From the NCBI GenBank assembly GCA_937925855.1, contig CALAMO010000034.1:1-51775 (forward strand): a DNA stretch of 51,775 nucleotides, in the 5' to 3' direction. Positions 17,860-26,077 of this stretch are shown here, one piece after another. The number at the start of each line of letters is the position of its first letter. The stretch's first letter is position 1. The notes beneath the pieces were generated by a model. It was not told where the DNA came from. It did not search any database and saw only the letters and a program-made list of their open reading frames with translations. Position numbers and translations under genes: made by a program. The DNA is from an uncultured Thiotrichaceae bacterium. GTDB taxonomy: Bacteria > Pseudomonadota > Gammaproteobacteria > Thiotrichales > Thiotrichaceae.

Positions 17860-19728
17860 TCATGCGGGCTTAGGGGTAATAATTCGGTTGGCGGGCTGGC
17901 CCTTGTAAAAATTCTCGATGAGTTCAGCGCGCTGCTGCAATACGGCGCGTTGGTTAATCGAGCCTTTATCCGTCACTTCATTGCGATCACCGGAAGGCGG
18001 TGTGTCCAGCAGCATGAGTCCTACGACCCGACTGGCTGAGCCGGTTGCTTGTTGATTTACCTGCTCCAGCACACCTGTAAAAAAATCCATAACCGTCGGC
18101 TGATAGAGAACTTCTGCGGGGGCAGTACTCTCAGCGACACCTGCAAGCTGAGTAATGTGCTCCATACGCGGAAACAATAAAGCGCCGACCCTATCGCGGT
18201 TTATCCCGGTAATCACGGCGTCCTGTACATAGGGTGCGCCCGCTGCAATTAGTTGTGCGCGTAACGGCCCGACGCTAACGAAAGTGCCGGAACTGAGCTT
18301 AAAGTCTTCTGCAATACGGCCATCGAAAACACAGCCCAATTCCGGCGCGTCCGGGTCAGCAAACGCTACCGCATCACCGGTGCGATAAAAACCGTCCTCA
18401 TCAAACACTTCAGCCGTTTGTACCGGGTCACGCCAGTAACCGGGCATCACATGCGGGCCGCGAAAACGCGCTTCCAGTTTGTCATCGACCGGCACCAGTC
18501 TGGCTTCGCAGCCGGGGTTCGGAATGCCAATATAGCCGGAGCCAACCAGCGGGCCACCGGTAAACATTGCGCTGGGCGCAGTTTCGGTCATACCCAGTCC
18601 GGTGACTACCCGAATACGCTGCCCGCAGTGGGCTTCACTTACCCGGTCTAGTTTGTCCCAGGATGCCTGCGCTAAACCAGCACCGGCAAAAAAGAAGGTC
18701 TCAATCCTGCGGTAAAAGCATTCCCGCAGCTCAGCATCCTGCGCTAAGGCATCGGCCAGCATCTCCCAACACTTCGGCACGTCAAAATGGATGGTGGGCG
18801 AGATTTCTTTCAGGTTTCTCAGCGTTTCTGCAAAACCGGCCTCGGTGGGTTTACCGTCGCTGATATACAAGGTGCCGCCGTTATACAGAACAAGGCCAAT
18901 ATTGTGGCTGCCACCGAAGGTGTGATTCCAGGGTAGCCAGTCGATAATCACTGGCGGTTGTTCGCCCAAACCTGCCAGGGTTTGCAGCAGCATTTGCTGG
19001 TTGGAACATAGCATGCGCTGCGTGGTGGTCACCGCTTTTGGCATTTTGGTGGAGCCGGAGGTAAAGACAAATTTTGCGATGGTGTCCGGCCCGATGGCGT
19101 CATGGATGCTATCAATGTCGGTGGGTGTTGTTGCCGCCAGTTCATTGAATGCGATGCTACTTCTACCCGCTACTTGCCCATTGCCTAATACGATCTGCAC
19201 ATCATCCGCAAACACCGCGTTGATGGCCTTATCATACAGTGCGCCATCGCTGGCATAGACCAAACCGGGTGTCAGCAAATCTGCCATATGGCGCAGCTTG
19301 GCATAATCACTCGACATCAGCGAGGCCATAGGAGATACCGCACAATACGGCACCCCGGCATACAGCGCCGCCAATGCCATTTGCAGATGTTCCAGATCGT
19401 TACCGGAGAGGATCATAATGGGACGATCCGGGGATAGGTCGAGCTGCGATAAGCCCTGCGCAATGGCGCGCACCCGGCTCAGCATTTCAGCGTAGTTAAT
19501 ATGTTGCCATGCGCCGGAAGTATCACGTTTAGCCGCCAGCGAGCGTTGCGGGTAATCTCTGGCACCGGATATTAAACGTTCCGTTATTTTATCAGGATAA
19601 GCCTGCAGCGTGGTTTTGGGGTGAAGTGCCCAGCCGCCATTATCCAGTGGTGTGACCTTCGCTTCAGTACCACCGATGCTGGTGGGGCGGTATAAGCTGG
19701 AATGGTAATCAACGCGGGTTAAAGCCAC
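17860..19728 (-). CDS. fcs: Feruloyl-CoA synthase-like acyl-CoA ligase
   Basis: This AMP-forming ligase would activate ferulate or another hydroxycinnamate with ATP and CoA. The 622-aa product has the ATP loop FTSGSTKMPKAV, the GMTETAPS segment, YRTGD and the C-terminal KLSSGTFVSVGPLR pattern characteristic of the feruloyl-CoA synthase group. The start is GTG, with GGAGGAG 5 nt upstream. It is the first gene of the operon. Its promoter lies in the operator region shared with the divergent regulator at 19863. Substrate is inferred from family and from the neighbouring vanA. Confidence 0.85.
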   Translation of the reverse strand: MALTRVDYHSSLYRPTSIGGTEAKVTPLDNGGWALHPKTTLQAYPDKITERLISGARDYPQRSLAAKRDTSGAWQHINYAEMLSRVRAIAQGLSQLDLSPDRPIMILSGNDLEHLQMALAALYAGVPYCAVSPMASLMSSDYAKLRHMADLLTPGLVYASDGALYDKAINAVFADDVQIVLGNGQVAGRSSIAFNELAATTPTDIDSIHDAIGPDTIAKFVFTSGSTKMPKAVTTTQRMLCSNQQMLLQTLAGLGEQPPVIIDWLPWNHTFGGSHNIGLVLYNGGTLYISDGKPTEAGFAETLRNLKEISPTIHFDVPKCWEMLADALAQDAELRECFYRRIETFFFAGAGLAQASWDKLDRVSEAHCGQRIRVVTGLGMTETAPSAMFTGGPLVGSGYIGIPNPGCEARLVPVDDKLEARFRGPHVMPGYWRDPVQTAEVFDEDGFYRTGDAVAFADPDAPELGCVFDGRIAEDFKLSSGTFVSVGPLRAQLIAAGAPYVQDAVITGINRDRVGALLFPRMEHITQLAGVAESTAPAEVLYQPTVMDFFTGVLEQVNQQATGSASRVVGLMLLDTPPSGDRNEVTDKGSINQRAVLQQRAELIENFYKGQPANRIITPKPA

Positions 19729-19760
19729 TTTCTCCTCCGGGGGCGCTATGTTGCATAGAA

Positions 19761-19821
19761 ATTATCACCCAATAAACTAACTTGTCAAACAGTTGTTCAT
19801 TAAGTTAGTTTGATTTATAGT
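19761..19821. promoter_or_regulatory. Divergent fcs/regulator promoters with embedded operator
   Basis: A perfect 10-bp inverted repeat, AAACTAACTT (19774-19783) and AAGTTAGTTT (19802-19811), brackets CAAACAGTTGTTCA. On the minus strand TTGACA (19788-19783), N16 and GATAAT (19766-19761) form the fcs promoter. On the plus strand TTGTTC (19793-19798), N17 and TATAGT (19816-19821) form the regulator promoter. Both -35 elements fall inside the repeat, so a bound repressor would block both. A 26-bp portion recurs before vanA at 21885-21910. Confidence 0.7.
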
Positions 19822-19862
19822 TAAATCAACATCCACCGACAAATAAACTCTTAAGAGGCCGC

Positions 19863-20744
19863 GTGAAACAAGCACTATCTCCCGAAGCTGCGGGTTTTAA
19901 AGACGGTACTGTATTGGAGCAGGCAGTGCTGCGCTTTGCCCATGAACAGCCGCAATTGGGTCAGGCTAGCGTTGCACGACAGCTGCAACAGTCAGGTCTA
20001 CAGATTTCTGCTTCCGGGGTGCGTTATATCTGGAAAAAGCACAATCTGGAAACCATTGCCAAGCGTTTACAGGCGCTCACAGCCGGTGATACAGGAGTAG
20101 CCCTGAGTAAAAATCAGCAGGATTTATTAGATCGCAGTCAATTGACTCGTGGTCTACAGCAAGAAGGCATGGCAGCGGGCGAGGCGGAAAACGGACGCCG
20201 CAGTATTTTACTGAACACCGCTGCCGAATTATTCGCCGAGAAAGGTTTCGATCGCACCTCGATGCGTGATATAGCCAGTCATGCTGGCCTTTTGCCCGGC
20301 TCGGTTTACCACCATTTTTCTTCCAAGACAGCGCTGTTCCTGACTATCCATCAGGAGGGGTTCAATACGATAATGGCGCGGGTCAAAGCCGCTGCGGATG
20401 AAGGCACTGACCCATGGGACAGTTTGGTACAGGCGCTGAGTGTGCATATTGATGGTATGGTGGGTGATTCGCCACCGGTACAACGCCTGACCGGACACAG
20501 TCTGGCGATGACCGATCACCCCGAACTGCGCGACCAGATTCAACCGTACCGTGAAGCTTATGAAAACATTATCCGCCGGTTGATTGATGACCTTCCTTTG
20601 CGACAGGATAGCGATAGAACTTTATTGCGTCTGACCTTATTGGGGGCCAGCAATTGGGTTTTTGTTTGGTATCGCGAGGGAGGTAAGACAACACAGGAAA
20701 TTGCTCAGGGTATGGTTAATATGGTACGTGTTGGGGTGGACTGA
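19863..20744 (+). CDS. TetR-family regulator with N-terminal transposase-type HTH
   Basis: The 293-aa protein carries two DNA-binding regions. Residues 1-75 contain a winged-helix-like segment (QASVARQLQQSG, SASGVRYIWKKHNLE, KRLQAL) that closely resembles the N-terminal HTH of IS3/IS481-type transposases. Residues about 105-160 are a standard TetR HTH (AAELFAEKGFDRTSMRDIA, GSVYHHFSSK), followed by a helical ligand domain. The start is GTG with AAGAGG upstream. It is divergent from fcs and has a paralogue at 21962. I infer autoregulation and control of the hydroxycinnamate genes, with a CoA thioester or aromatic acid as possible effector. Confidence 0.85.
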   Translation: MKQALSPEAAGFKDGTVLEQAVLRFAHEQPQLGQASVARQLQQSGLQISASGVRYIWKKHNLETIAKRLQALTAGDTGVALSKNQQDLLDRSQLTRGLQQEGMAAGEAENGRRSILLNTAAELFAEKGFDRTSMRDIASHAGLLPGSVYHHFSSKTALFLTIHQEGFNTIMARVKAAADEGTDPWDSLVQALSVHIDGMVGDSPPVQRLTGHSLAMTDHPELRDQIQPYREAYENIIRRLIDDLPLRQDSDRTLLRLTLLGASNWVFVWYREGGKTTQEIAQGMVNMVRVGVD

Positions 20745-20772
20745 AAAGTCTTAAAATCCTTGCCTCTATCAC

Positions 20773-21810
20773 TCACGCAACGGTCTTTTGTTCCCGCGCC
20801 AACATTTGCTTAATCTTACGGCGAGATAATACACCGCCGCTGTCAATATTCAGTTTTAACAGGCGTCGGTCAGGGTTGCGCAATAGGTTCTGCTGTTGCT
20901 GTTCCAGCATGGCGAGGTCTTCGCTGAAAATTTTGTGTTGGTTTACCCGGATTTGTTCGCTGAGCTGTTCGTCATCGACTTTGAAATGCCGCGCCATTCC
21001 CCAGAAGTACCACATTCTGGTTTCTGTTTCCGGGGTGAGGAAGTCAATGACTGTACCGCCCGCCCGGTATTCTGCCGGGGCGTCAAAACCGCCTTTGCCC
21101 GCCACCGCAACCCCAACATCAATCATAATGTGGCTGGGCAGGGTAAAGCGGCAGATTTGCCAGCGGTCTACGGCCTGCTCCGGGTCAAGGCCGTTGGCTC
21201 TCATTGCTGCCTGCCAGAACGGCGGGGCAATGATGTTTTCCATCAGGCGGCTGGTGATGACGGTATCGCCTTCGGCATAGCTTTTCACTGGAGCCTGTTC
21301 AATTTCTTCCTGTCCGATGGAGTCCCGGTGTACGTAGTTTTCATGGGTCAAATCCATCAGGTTATCCACCATCAGACGATAGTCACAGTCAATATGAAAC
21401 ATACCGGTACCCACCGCCCATTCCGGGTTATCGGCCCACAGCGGTGTCGGTATATCATCGACGTTCGCTCGCTCAGGCTCGCCGGGCCATACCCAGATAT
21501 AGTCGAAGCGTTCCGCCACCGGATAGGCTTTATTACAGGGAAACTGTTCAACCCGCTGTTGTGGCATAGCCGCCGGTTTACCGTCACCGCCCATCATCAG
21601 GCCGTGATAACCACACACCAGATTCTCACCCTCGACAAAGCCCAGCGATAAGGGTGCACCACGGTGCGGGCAGAAATCCTCAACCGCAGCAATCGTGCCC
21701 GAGGCTTTACGGAAGAAGACGATTTTTTCATTGCAGATGGTGCGGCCTAAAGGTTTGTCTTTAACCTCATCGACTGAGGCGGCAACGTACCAGTTGTTTT
21801 TGCTGAACAT
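20773..21810 (-). CDS. vanA: Vanillate O-demethylase, oxygenase subunit
   Basis: VanA is a Rieske non-heme iron oxygenase that converts vanillate to protocatechuate and formaldehyde. The 345-aa product begins MFSKNNWYVA and has the Rieske ligands Cys47, His49, Cys66 and His69, and the mononuclear iron site DNLMDLTHENYVH (His156, His161). WYFWGMARHF and the KIFSEDLAMLEQQQ end are typical of VanA. ATG 21810 is preceded by GAGGAG. An upstream in-frame extension to 21861 is unlikely. The reductase partner VanB is not in the window. The gene is convergent with the regulator at 19863 and divergent from the one at 21962. Confidence 0.92.
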   Translation of the reverse strand: MFSKNNWYVAASVDEVKDKPLGRTICNEKIVFFRKASGTIAAVEDFCPHRGAPLSLGFVEGENLVCGYHGLMMGGDGKPAAMPQQRVEQFPCNKAYPVAERFDYIWVWPGEPERANVDDIPTPLWADNPEWAVGTGMFHIDCDYRLMVDNLMDLTHENYVHRDSIGQEEIEQAPVKSYAEGDTVITSRLMENIIAPPFWQAAMRANGLDPEQAVDRWQICRFTLPSHIMIDVGVAVAGKGGFDAPAEYRAGGTVIDFLTPETETRMWYFWGMARHFKVDDEQLSEQIRVNQHKIFSEDLAMLEQQQQNLLRNPDRRLLKLNIDSGGVLSRRKIKQMLAREQKTVA

Positions 21811-21861
21811 AATCGTTTGGTCTCCTCTTCCAGCGCAATGAGCAGGACTTGCATAATGCAA

Positions 21862-21923
21862 ATTAGCACCCGGTTAGGCAATGCGTCAAACACCTGTTTG
21901 CTAAGTTAGTCATAGACTATGAT
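21862..21923. promoter_or_regulatory. Divergent vanA/regulator promoters with embedded operator
   Basis: CAAACACCTGTTTG (21887-21900) is a perfect palindrome followed by TAAGTTAGT (21902-21910). The segment 21885-21910 matches the fcs operator region (GTCAAACA, TGTT and TAAGTTAGT at the same spacing). On the minus strand TTGACG (21889-21884), N16 and GCTAAT (21867-21862) give the vanA promoter, the same geometry as fcs. On the plus strand CTGTTT (21894-21899), N18 and TATGAT (21918-21923) could drive the second regulator. Confidence 0.65.
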
Positions 21924-21961
21924 GACGCTAATATGGATACGGTGCAGCCATAGGAAATCAG

Positions 21962-22833
21962 ATGAAACAGGCGTTAAAAACAGCATCAGGCGAGAACGGT
22001 AGGGCTGAACAGAAAGTCCTGCATTTTGCCAGCAACCATCCTGGGCTGGGTCAGGCCGCCGTTGTATCCAGGCTGAAGCAGGAAGGAACTCAAATCTCTC
22101 CCTCAGCGTTCGTTATATCTGGAAAAAGCATGGATTGGAAATTGCTGCAAAACGATTAAAGGCATTAGCTGATAGTGGTAAAGGTGAGCAGCTCAGCGAA
22201 AATCAGCAGAAATTGCTGGATCGTAATTTGCTCACCCATGATTTGCAGCTAAAGGGTACGGTTGCAGGCAATAGTGAAGGCGGGCGACGCAGCATTCTGC
22301 CCAACACTGCGGCGGAGCTGTTTGCTGAAAAAGGTTTTGATCGCACGTCGATGCGTGATATTGCCAGCCGCGCCGGTTTACTACCCGGCTCGGTGTATCA
22401 TTATTTTGCATCAAAGACAGAACTGTTCCTGACCATACACCAGGATGGTTTCAATACGGTGAGGGCGCAGGTCAAAGCCGCAGCGGAAGAGGGGACTGAC
22501 CCATGGGATAGCTTGGTGCGGGCGCTGAGTGTGCATATTGGCGGTATGGTGGGCGACTCGCCACCGATTCAGCGCTTGACCGGACACAGTCTGGCGATGA
22601 CTGATCACCCGGAACTGCGCGACCAGATTCAACCGTACCGTGAAGCGTATGAAAATATTATCCGCCAGTTAATTGATGACCTTCCTTTGCGGCAAGATAG
22701 CGATCGAACATTATTACGCCTTACTTTATTAAGGGCTAGCAACTGGGTGTTTATCTGGTATCGTGCTGGTGGCATGACGCCGCAGGAAATTGCTTGGGGT
22801 ATGGTTGAAATGCTGCGTAATGGTGTGGCTTAA
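21962..22833 (+). pseudogene. Frameshifted paralogue of the HTH-TetR regulator
   Basis: The gene starts normally at ATG 21962 with AGGA 6 nt upstream and encodes the transposase-type HTH. A one-base deletion in the Gly codon near 22106-22107 shifts the frame, and the first frame stops at 22159. The correct frame resumes at GTT 22108 (reading VRYIWKKHGLE) and continues through a complete TetR domain to 22833. By eye the TetR part is 85-90% identical to the regulator at 19863, with identical DNA stretches longer than 20 bases. A TTG at 22135 could allow a 232-aa TetR-only product. It may be a real decay event or a sequencing error. Confidence 0.8.
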
Positions 22834-22858
22834 ATCGATTGTTTGAGTAAACAGGAAC

Positions 22859-23617
22859 ATGGAATCAGATATTTCGCTTCTCGGCCAGCTTGACTGGTTG
22901 ACGCTGGTACTAGTGGCTATTGCCGCCTTCGTGACCGCTTTATTTCACTCGGTCGCAGGGTTTGCGGGGGCGCTTTTATTGTCAGTGTGTCTGGCTCCGC
23001 TTATAGGGATACGCGCGGTGGTGCCGGTGGTTGCCTTTGCGATGGTGATTAGTAATATCAATCGCATTTTCTTGTTTCGTGCTGCTATCGACTGGAAAGC
23101 CTATCGTGCCATTATGATAACGGGTTTGCCCGGTATTATTTTGGGGGCGGTGATTTACCTTTATCTGCCGGTAAAGGCGATTGCTATCGTGATGGGCTGC
23201 TTTCTCCTAATTTCTATTCCCCTGCGCCGAGTGTTTAAAAAACGCAATTATAATGTCGGCTATCGTGGCTTAACGGCGGTAGGCAGTGTCTATGGTGTGA
23301 TTTCGGGCACTGTTTTTGGTGGCGGTATGATATTGGGGCCATTTCTGCTTGGCGCGGGTATTGTGGGGCAGGGGCTTGTGGGGACCGTGGCGGCGATGGG
23401 CTTAACCCTAAATGTGACAAAGAGCATTGTGTTTGGGGCGGGAGACTTACTGAGTCGCGAACTGATTTCATTGGGTTTCGTGGTTGGCTTATGCACGATT
23501 CCCGGGGGAATGTTGGGGAAATGGATCGTCAAAAACGCTAGCATTGCGGTGCATACGGTAGTGGTTGAGGTGCTTATGTTTGTGGGGGGAGGCTACTTTC
23601 TTTATCAGGGTATTTGA
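22859..23617 (+). CDS. TauE/SafE-family membrane transporter
   Basis: The 252-aa product has about eight hydrophobic segments and the family features HSVAGFAGALLLS near the N terminus and a matching GTVFGGGMILGPFLL in the second half, an internal duplication typical of TauE/SafE (former DUF81). Members export sulfite or sulfonates, and others carry organic acids. It lies 25 bp after the frameshifted regulator on the same strand, so it may belong to the hydroxycinnamate regulon as an aromatic-acid carrier. That substrate is inference. AGGA sits very close to the ATG. Confidence 0.82.
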   Translation: MESDISLLGQLDWLTLVLVAIAAFVTALFHSVAGFAGALLLSVCLAPLIGIRAVVPVVAFAMVISNINRIFLFRAAIDWKAYRAIMITGLPGIILGAVIYLYLPVKAIAIVMGCFLLISIPLRRVFKKRNYNVGYRGLTAVGSVYGVISGTVFGGGMILGPFLLGAGIVGQGLVGTVAAMGLTLNVTKSIVFGAGDLLSRELISLGFVVGLCTIPGGMLGKWIVKNASIAVHTVVVEVLMFVGGGYFLYQGI

Positions 23618-23619
23618 TA

Positions 23620-24222
23620 TTAGCACTGTCCCACCAGCAAAAACACACTAAACATGCCCTGTGGTTTCTTGATGACGCTGGCGTCAACCACTGCCACATC
23701 CTTAAAACCGGCCGCCGTTGCCATGTCAGCGATGGCCTTACGCTCAAAACCGAAATGATGTACGCCGGTATCCTCAGTATGAAAACTGCCATCTTCCTGG
23801 TCAAGGTCAGCCAGTGCAACAAAGCCACCCGTCTTCACCAGCTGACGGAGCTTCTGCAACAGCGCTGCCACGTCTTTAATATGATGCAGGGTCATTGATG
23901 AAACAATGCCATCGAATTGTTCTGCGATGTCTTCCCGTTCAAGGTTGATGTTGCGTATCTCCAGTGCACAAGCAAGTTTATCCTGCTTATTTTGCAGTGC
24001 CGCTGTCATGGAGGTTGAGACATCGATTGCCGTAATTTTGCCCGCATGTGGCGCGATACGTTCTAGCAGCAGCCCCGTACCTGCACCAAAATCCATGAGG
24101 TGCATGGTTTGCGTAAGCGGTATGTGGTCAATAATCGTTTGTGCGATGTTATCAACGTTAGTAACGCGCCTTTGATTGCGCTCATAGTGGCTGGCTTTAT
24201 GCGCGAAAAAATCTTTATTCAC
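23620..24222 (-). CDS. Class I SAM-dependent methyltransferase
   Basis: The 200-aa product has the SAM-binding motif LMDFGAGTGLLLERI, an acidic residue after the second strand (AIDVS) and the post-motif SSMTLHHIKD, as in small-molecule methyltransferases of the UbiE/Methyltransf_11 type. I chose GTG at 24222 because AAGGGAG lies 6 nt upstream; an in-frame ATG at 24249 would overlap that ribosome site. It converges on the TauE gene with a 2-bp gap. The substrate cannot be read from sequence. Confidence 0.8.
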   Translation of the reverse strand: MNKDFFAHKASHYERNQRRVTNVDNIAQTIIDHIPLTQTMHLMDFGAGTGLLLERIAPHAGKITAIDVSTSMTAALQNKQDKLACALEIRNINLEREDIAEQFDGIVSSMTLHHIKDVAALLQKLRQLVKTGGFVALADLDQEDGSFHTEDTGVHHFGFERKAIADMATAAGFKDVAVVDASVIKKPQGMFSVFLLVGQC

Positions 24223-24527
24223 GGGTGGCTCCCTTTTAAGTCTTGTCACTTGTGAGTGTTAAGCGAATTTCTGTCGAGTTGTTTTATTCAGTATACCTGC
24301 GGTATTGCAGTATTTGATAATGGCTATAGAGCGTTATTACGGGAGTGAAGCATAGTTTTTTGGGAGTAGAGTTCGCCAGCTTGTGAACGTTATTTGCCAC
24401 CACGACTACCAATAAAACATGAGTCGTAGAAAAAATGCACACAGCAGTTCAGGAGCGCTGTGAAATCACACCGGACGGTAAAATGTTAGATCAATCCGTA
24501 CGAAATTAACGTTGCTTATAGGTTGGG
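24223..24527. other. Intergenic region without a recognisable gene
   Basis: This 305-bp divergent region between the methyltransferase and the lipoprotein shows no coding frame longer than about 15 codons, no hairpin with a T tract and no promoter close to consensus. It is moderately AT-rich. Confidence 0.4.
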
Positions 24528-24944
24528 ATGATGAAAAGGATAAACTATTGCTTAGTCGTACTAGGCTTTGTGTTTCTGGCAGGCTGTACCTCGACAGGGG
24601 TTAAAGTTGAGAGTAATCAGGTGGCAAAACTCCAGAAGGGTGTGACAACCGAGCAGGAGGTGGTGGCGATGTTAGGTAAACCGACTGCAATCACGGTGTT
24701 GCCTGACCGGAAATACCTGCATTATAATTATCAGATGAGCGATCAAATGGGGCGCAGTGCGGCGTCGTCAGCTGCCGCAATTGTGGGTGGAATGATTGCT
24801 GGGCCTTTGGGCTCGATGGCGGGCAGTATGGCGGGTAATAGCATGACTGCGAATAGTGCACGGGAACGTCTGAGTATTGAACTTGATCCTAAAACTATGA
24901 AAGTGATTAATTACCGGCATGAGAAATCGCAAACGGGTGGCTGA
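24528..24944 (+). CDS. BamE/SmpA-OmlA-like outer-membrane lipoprotein
   Basis: The 138-aa product has a lipoprotein signal with LAGC (Cys20) and a SmpA/OmlA-type fold segment: KLQKGVTTEQEVVAMLGKP, then YLHYNYQ. The middle holds a glycine-zipper-like hydrophobic stretch with GGMIAG, GPLGSMAG and SMAGNS. BamE itself helps assemble outer-membrane proteins and is shorter, without the glycine zipper, so this is probably a paralogue. The second ATG at 24531 is an equally good start. Confidence 0.75.
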   Translation: MMKRINYCLVVLGFVFLAGCTSTGVKVESNQVAKLQKGVTTEQEVVAMLGKPTAITVLPDRKYLHYNYQMSDQMGRSAASSAAAIVGGMIAGPLGSMAGSMAGNSMTANSARERLSIELDPKTMKVINYRHEKSQTGG

Positions 24945-24993
24945 TTTTTCTGGCAGAATATAGCGTTCTGAAGCAGCGCGTATACTAACGCTC

Positions 24994-25980
24994 ATGAAGT
25001 ACGTCGAAGTTATTGCGAACCAGGGCAGCTCGGATACCGTGGCTGCCATCTCAGAAAAAGTAAAAGCCAGTGATTTTCGCCTGGGTATGGTGGGCGAGGA
25101 CGGGATGCGGGCCATGCGTCTGTTGGTGGCTGATAATCAGGTTCAGAATCTGCTGGATTTGCTGGAAAATATTCTAGGTGCGCAGCCTACCGCCCGCATT
25201 ATGGTGCTGCCGGTGGAGGTATCGCTGCCGCGCCTGGGTGTAGATCAGGAAAAATATCAGGACTCTGCCATCTCGCTGCGCGAAGCCTTGCATCAGGAGG
25301 TCAGCAAAGGTGCTCGCCTCGATATGAATTACATCGTGCTACTGATGTTGTCTACTGTGGTGGCGGCGATTGGCATGATTGAGAATAATGTTGCGGTAGT
25401 GATTGGCGCAATGGTGATTGCGCCGCTGCTAACGCCAAACCTGGCGTTGAGTTTGGGCACAGCGCTGGGTGATATTGAGCTGATGCGCAAGTCGGCGCTG
25501 ACGCTGCTGGTTGGTATTGCGTTGGCGGTGCTGATGTGTGCTGCGTTGGGTGCCTGGTGGCCTGAAACACTGAGCGGTGATCAATTTCCTGAGTTAATGT
25601 CACGCACACAGGCGGGCTGGAGTGCAGTTGCACTTGCTTTGGCATCCGGTGCGGCGGCGGCTTTATCATTGACCAGCGGTTTATCCAGCGTGTTGGTTGG
25701 GGTAATGGTGGCGGTGGCTTTGTTACCCCCCGCGAGCACGGTTGGCATTATGTTGGGGCAGGGCAATTTAGGGCTGGCGGCGGGTGCGGCACTGCTGTTG
25801 GCGATTAATATCGTCTGTGTGAACCTGGCGAGTAAGCTGGTGTTTTACGTGAAGGATATTCGCCCGCGTAAGCGCACGGATAAAGACAAAGCCAGTGGAG
25901 CGATGCGGGTTTACATCTTGGTTTGGGCGCTGACGCTGCTGCTGTTGATGCTGGTGGTTTATTTGCGAGCTGCTCGATAA
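24994..25980 (+). CDS. DUF389 family integral membrane protein
   Basis: The 328-aa product has an N-terminal soluble domain of about 110 residues, then a hydrophobic region starting MNYIVLLMLSTVVAAIGMIENNVAVVIGAMVIAPLLTP, the signature of DUF389 (TIGR00341). About six or seven membrane segments follow, ending in a short cytoplasmic basic loop and a last helix. Function of this family is not established. It sits 49 bp after the BamE-like lipoprotein. Confidence 0.85.
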   Translation: MKYVEVIANQGSSDTVAAISEKVKASDFRLGMVGEDGMRAMRLLVADNQVQNLLDLLENILGAQPTARIMVLPVEVSLPRLGVDQEKYQDSAISLREALHQEVSKGARLDMNYIVLLMLSTVVAAIGMIENNVAVVIGAMVIAPLLTPNLALSLGTALGDIELMRKSALTLLVGIALAVLMCAALGAWWPETLSGDQFPELMSRTQAGWSAVALALASGAAAALSLTSGLSSVLVGVMVAVALLPPASTVGIMLGQGNLGLAAGAALLLAINIVCVNLASKLVFYVKDIRPRKRTDKDKASGAMRVYILVWALTLLLLMLVVYLRAAR

Positions 25981-26077
25981 GAGAGAAAATTCCCTAAACC
26001 AGATGACATAATATCTTCTGTAAATAGCTGGGCTAACTTGCGGCGTCCAAATGAATCTTGGATCCGTCTAGTGATAT

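Noticed and set aside
16109-19728. Classic Fcs-Ech route giving vanillin directly
   Set aside because: The hydratase lacks the look of the hydratase/aldolase subgroup, no vanillin dehydrogenase is present, and the SDR and amidohydrolase would be unexplained.
13210-19728. DMSP demethylation-type pathway (DmdB-DmdC-DmdD)
   Set aside because: The acyl-CoA dehydrogenase is DmdC-like, but the ligase is of the feruloyl-CoA type and VanA with its shared operator points to aromatic acids.
22095-22160. Programmed frameshift in the second regulator
   Set aside because: No slippery heptamer, pause hairpin or internal ribosome site stands out at the shift point; a simple deletion explains it better.
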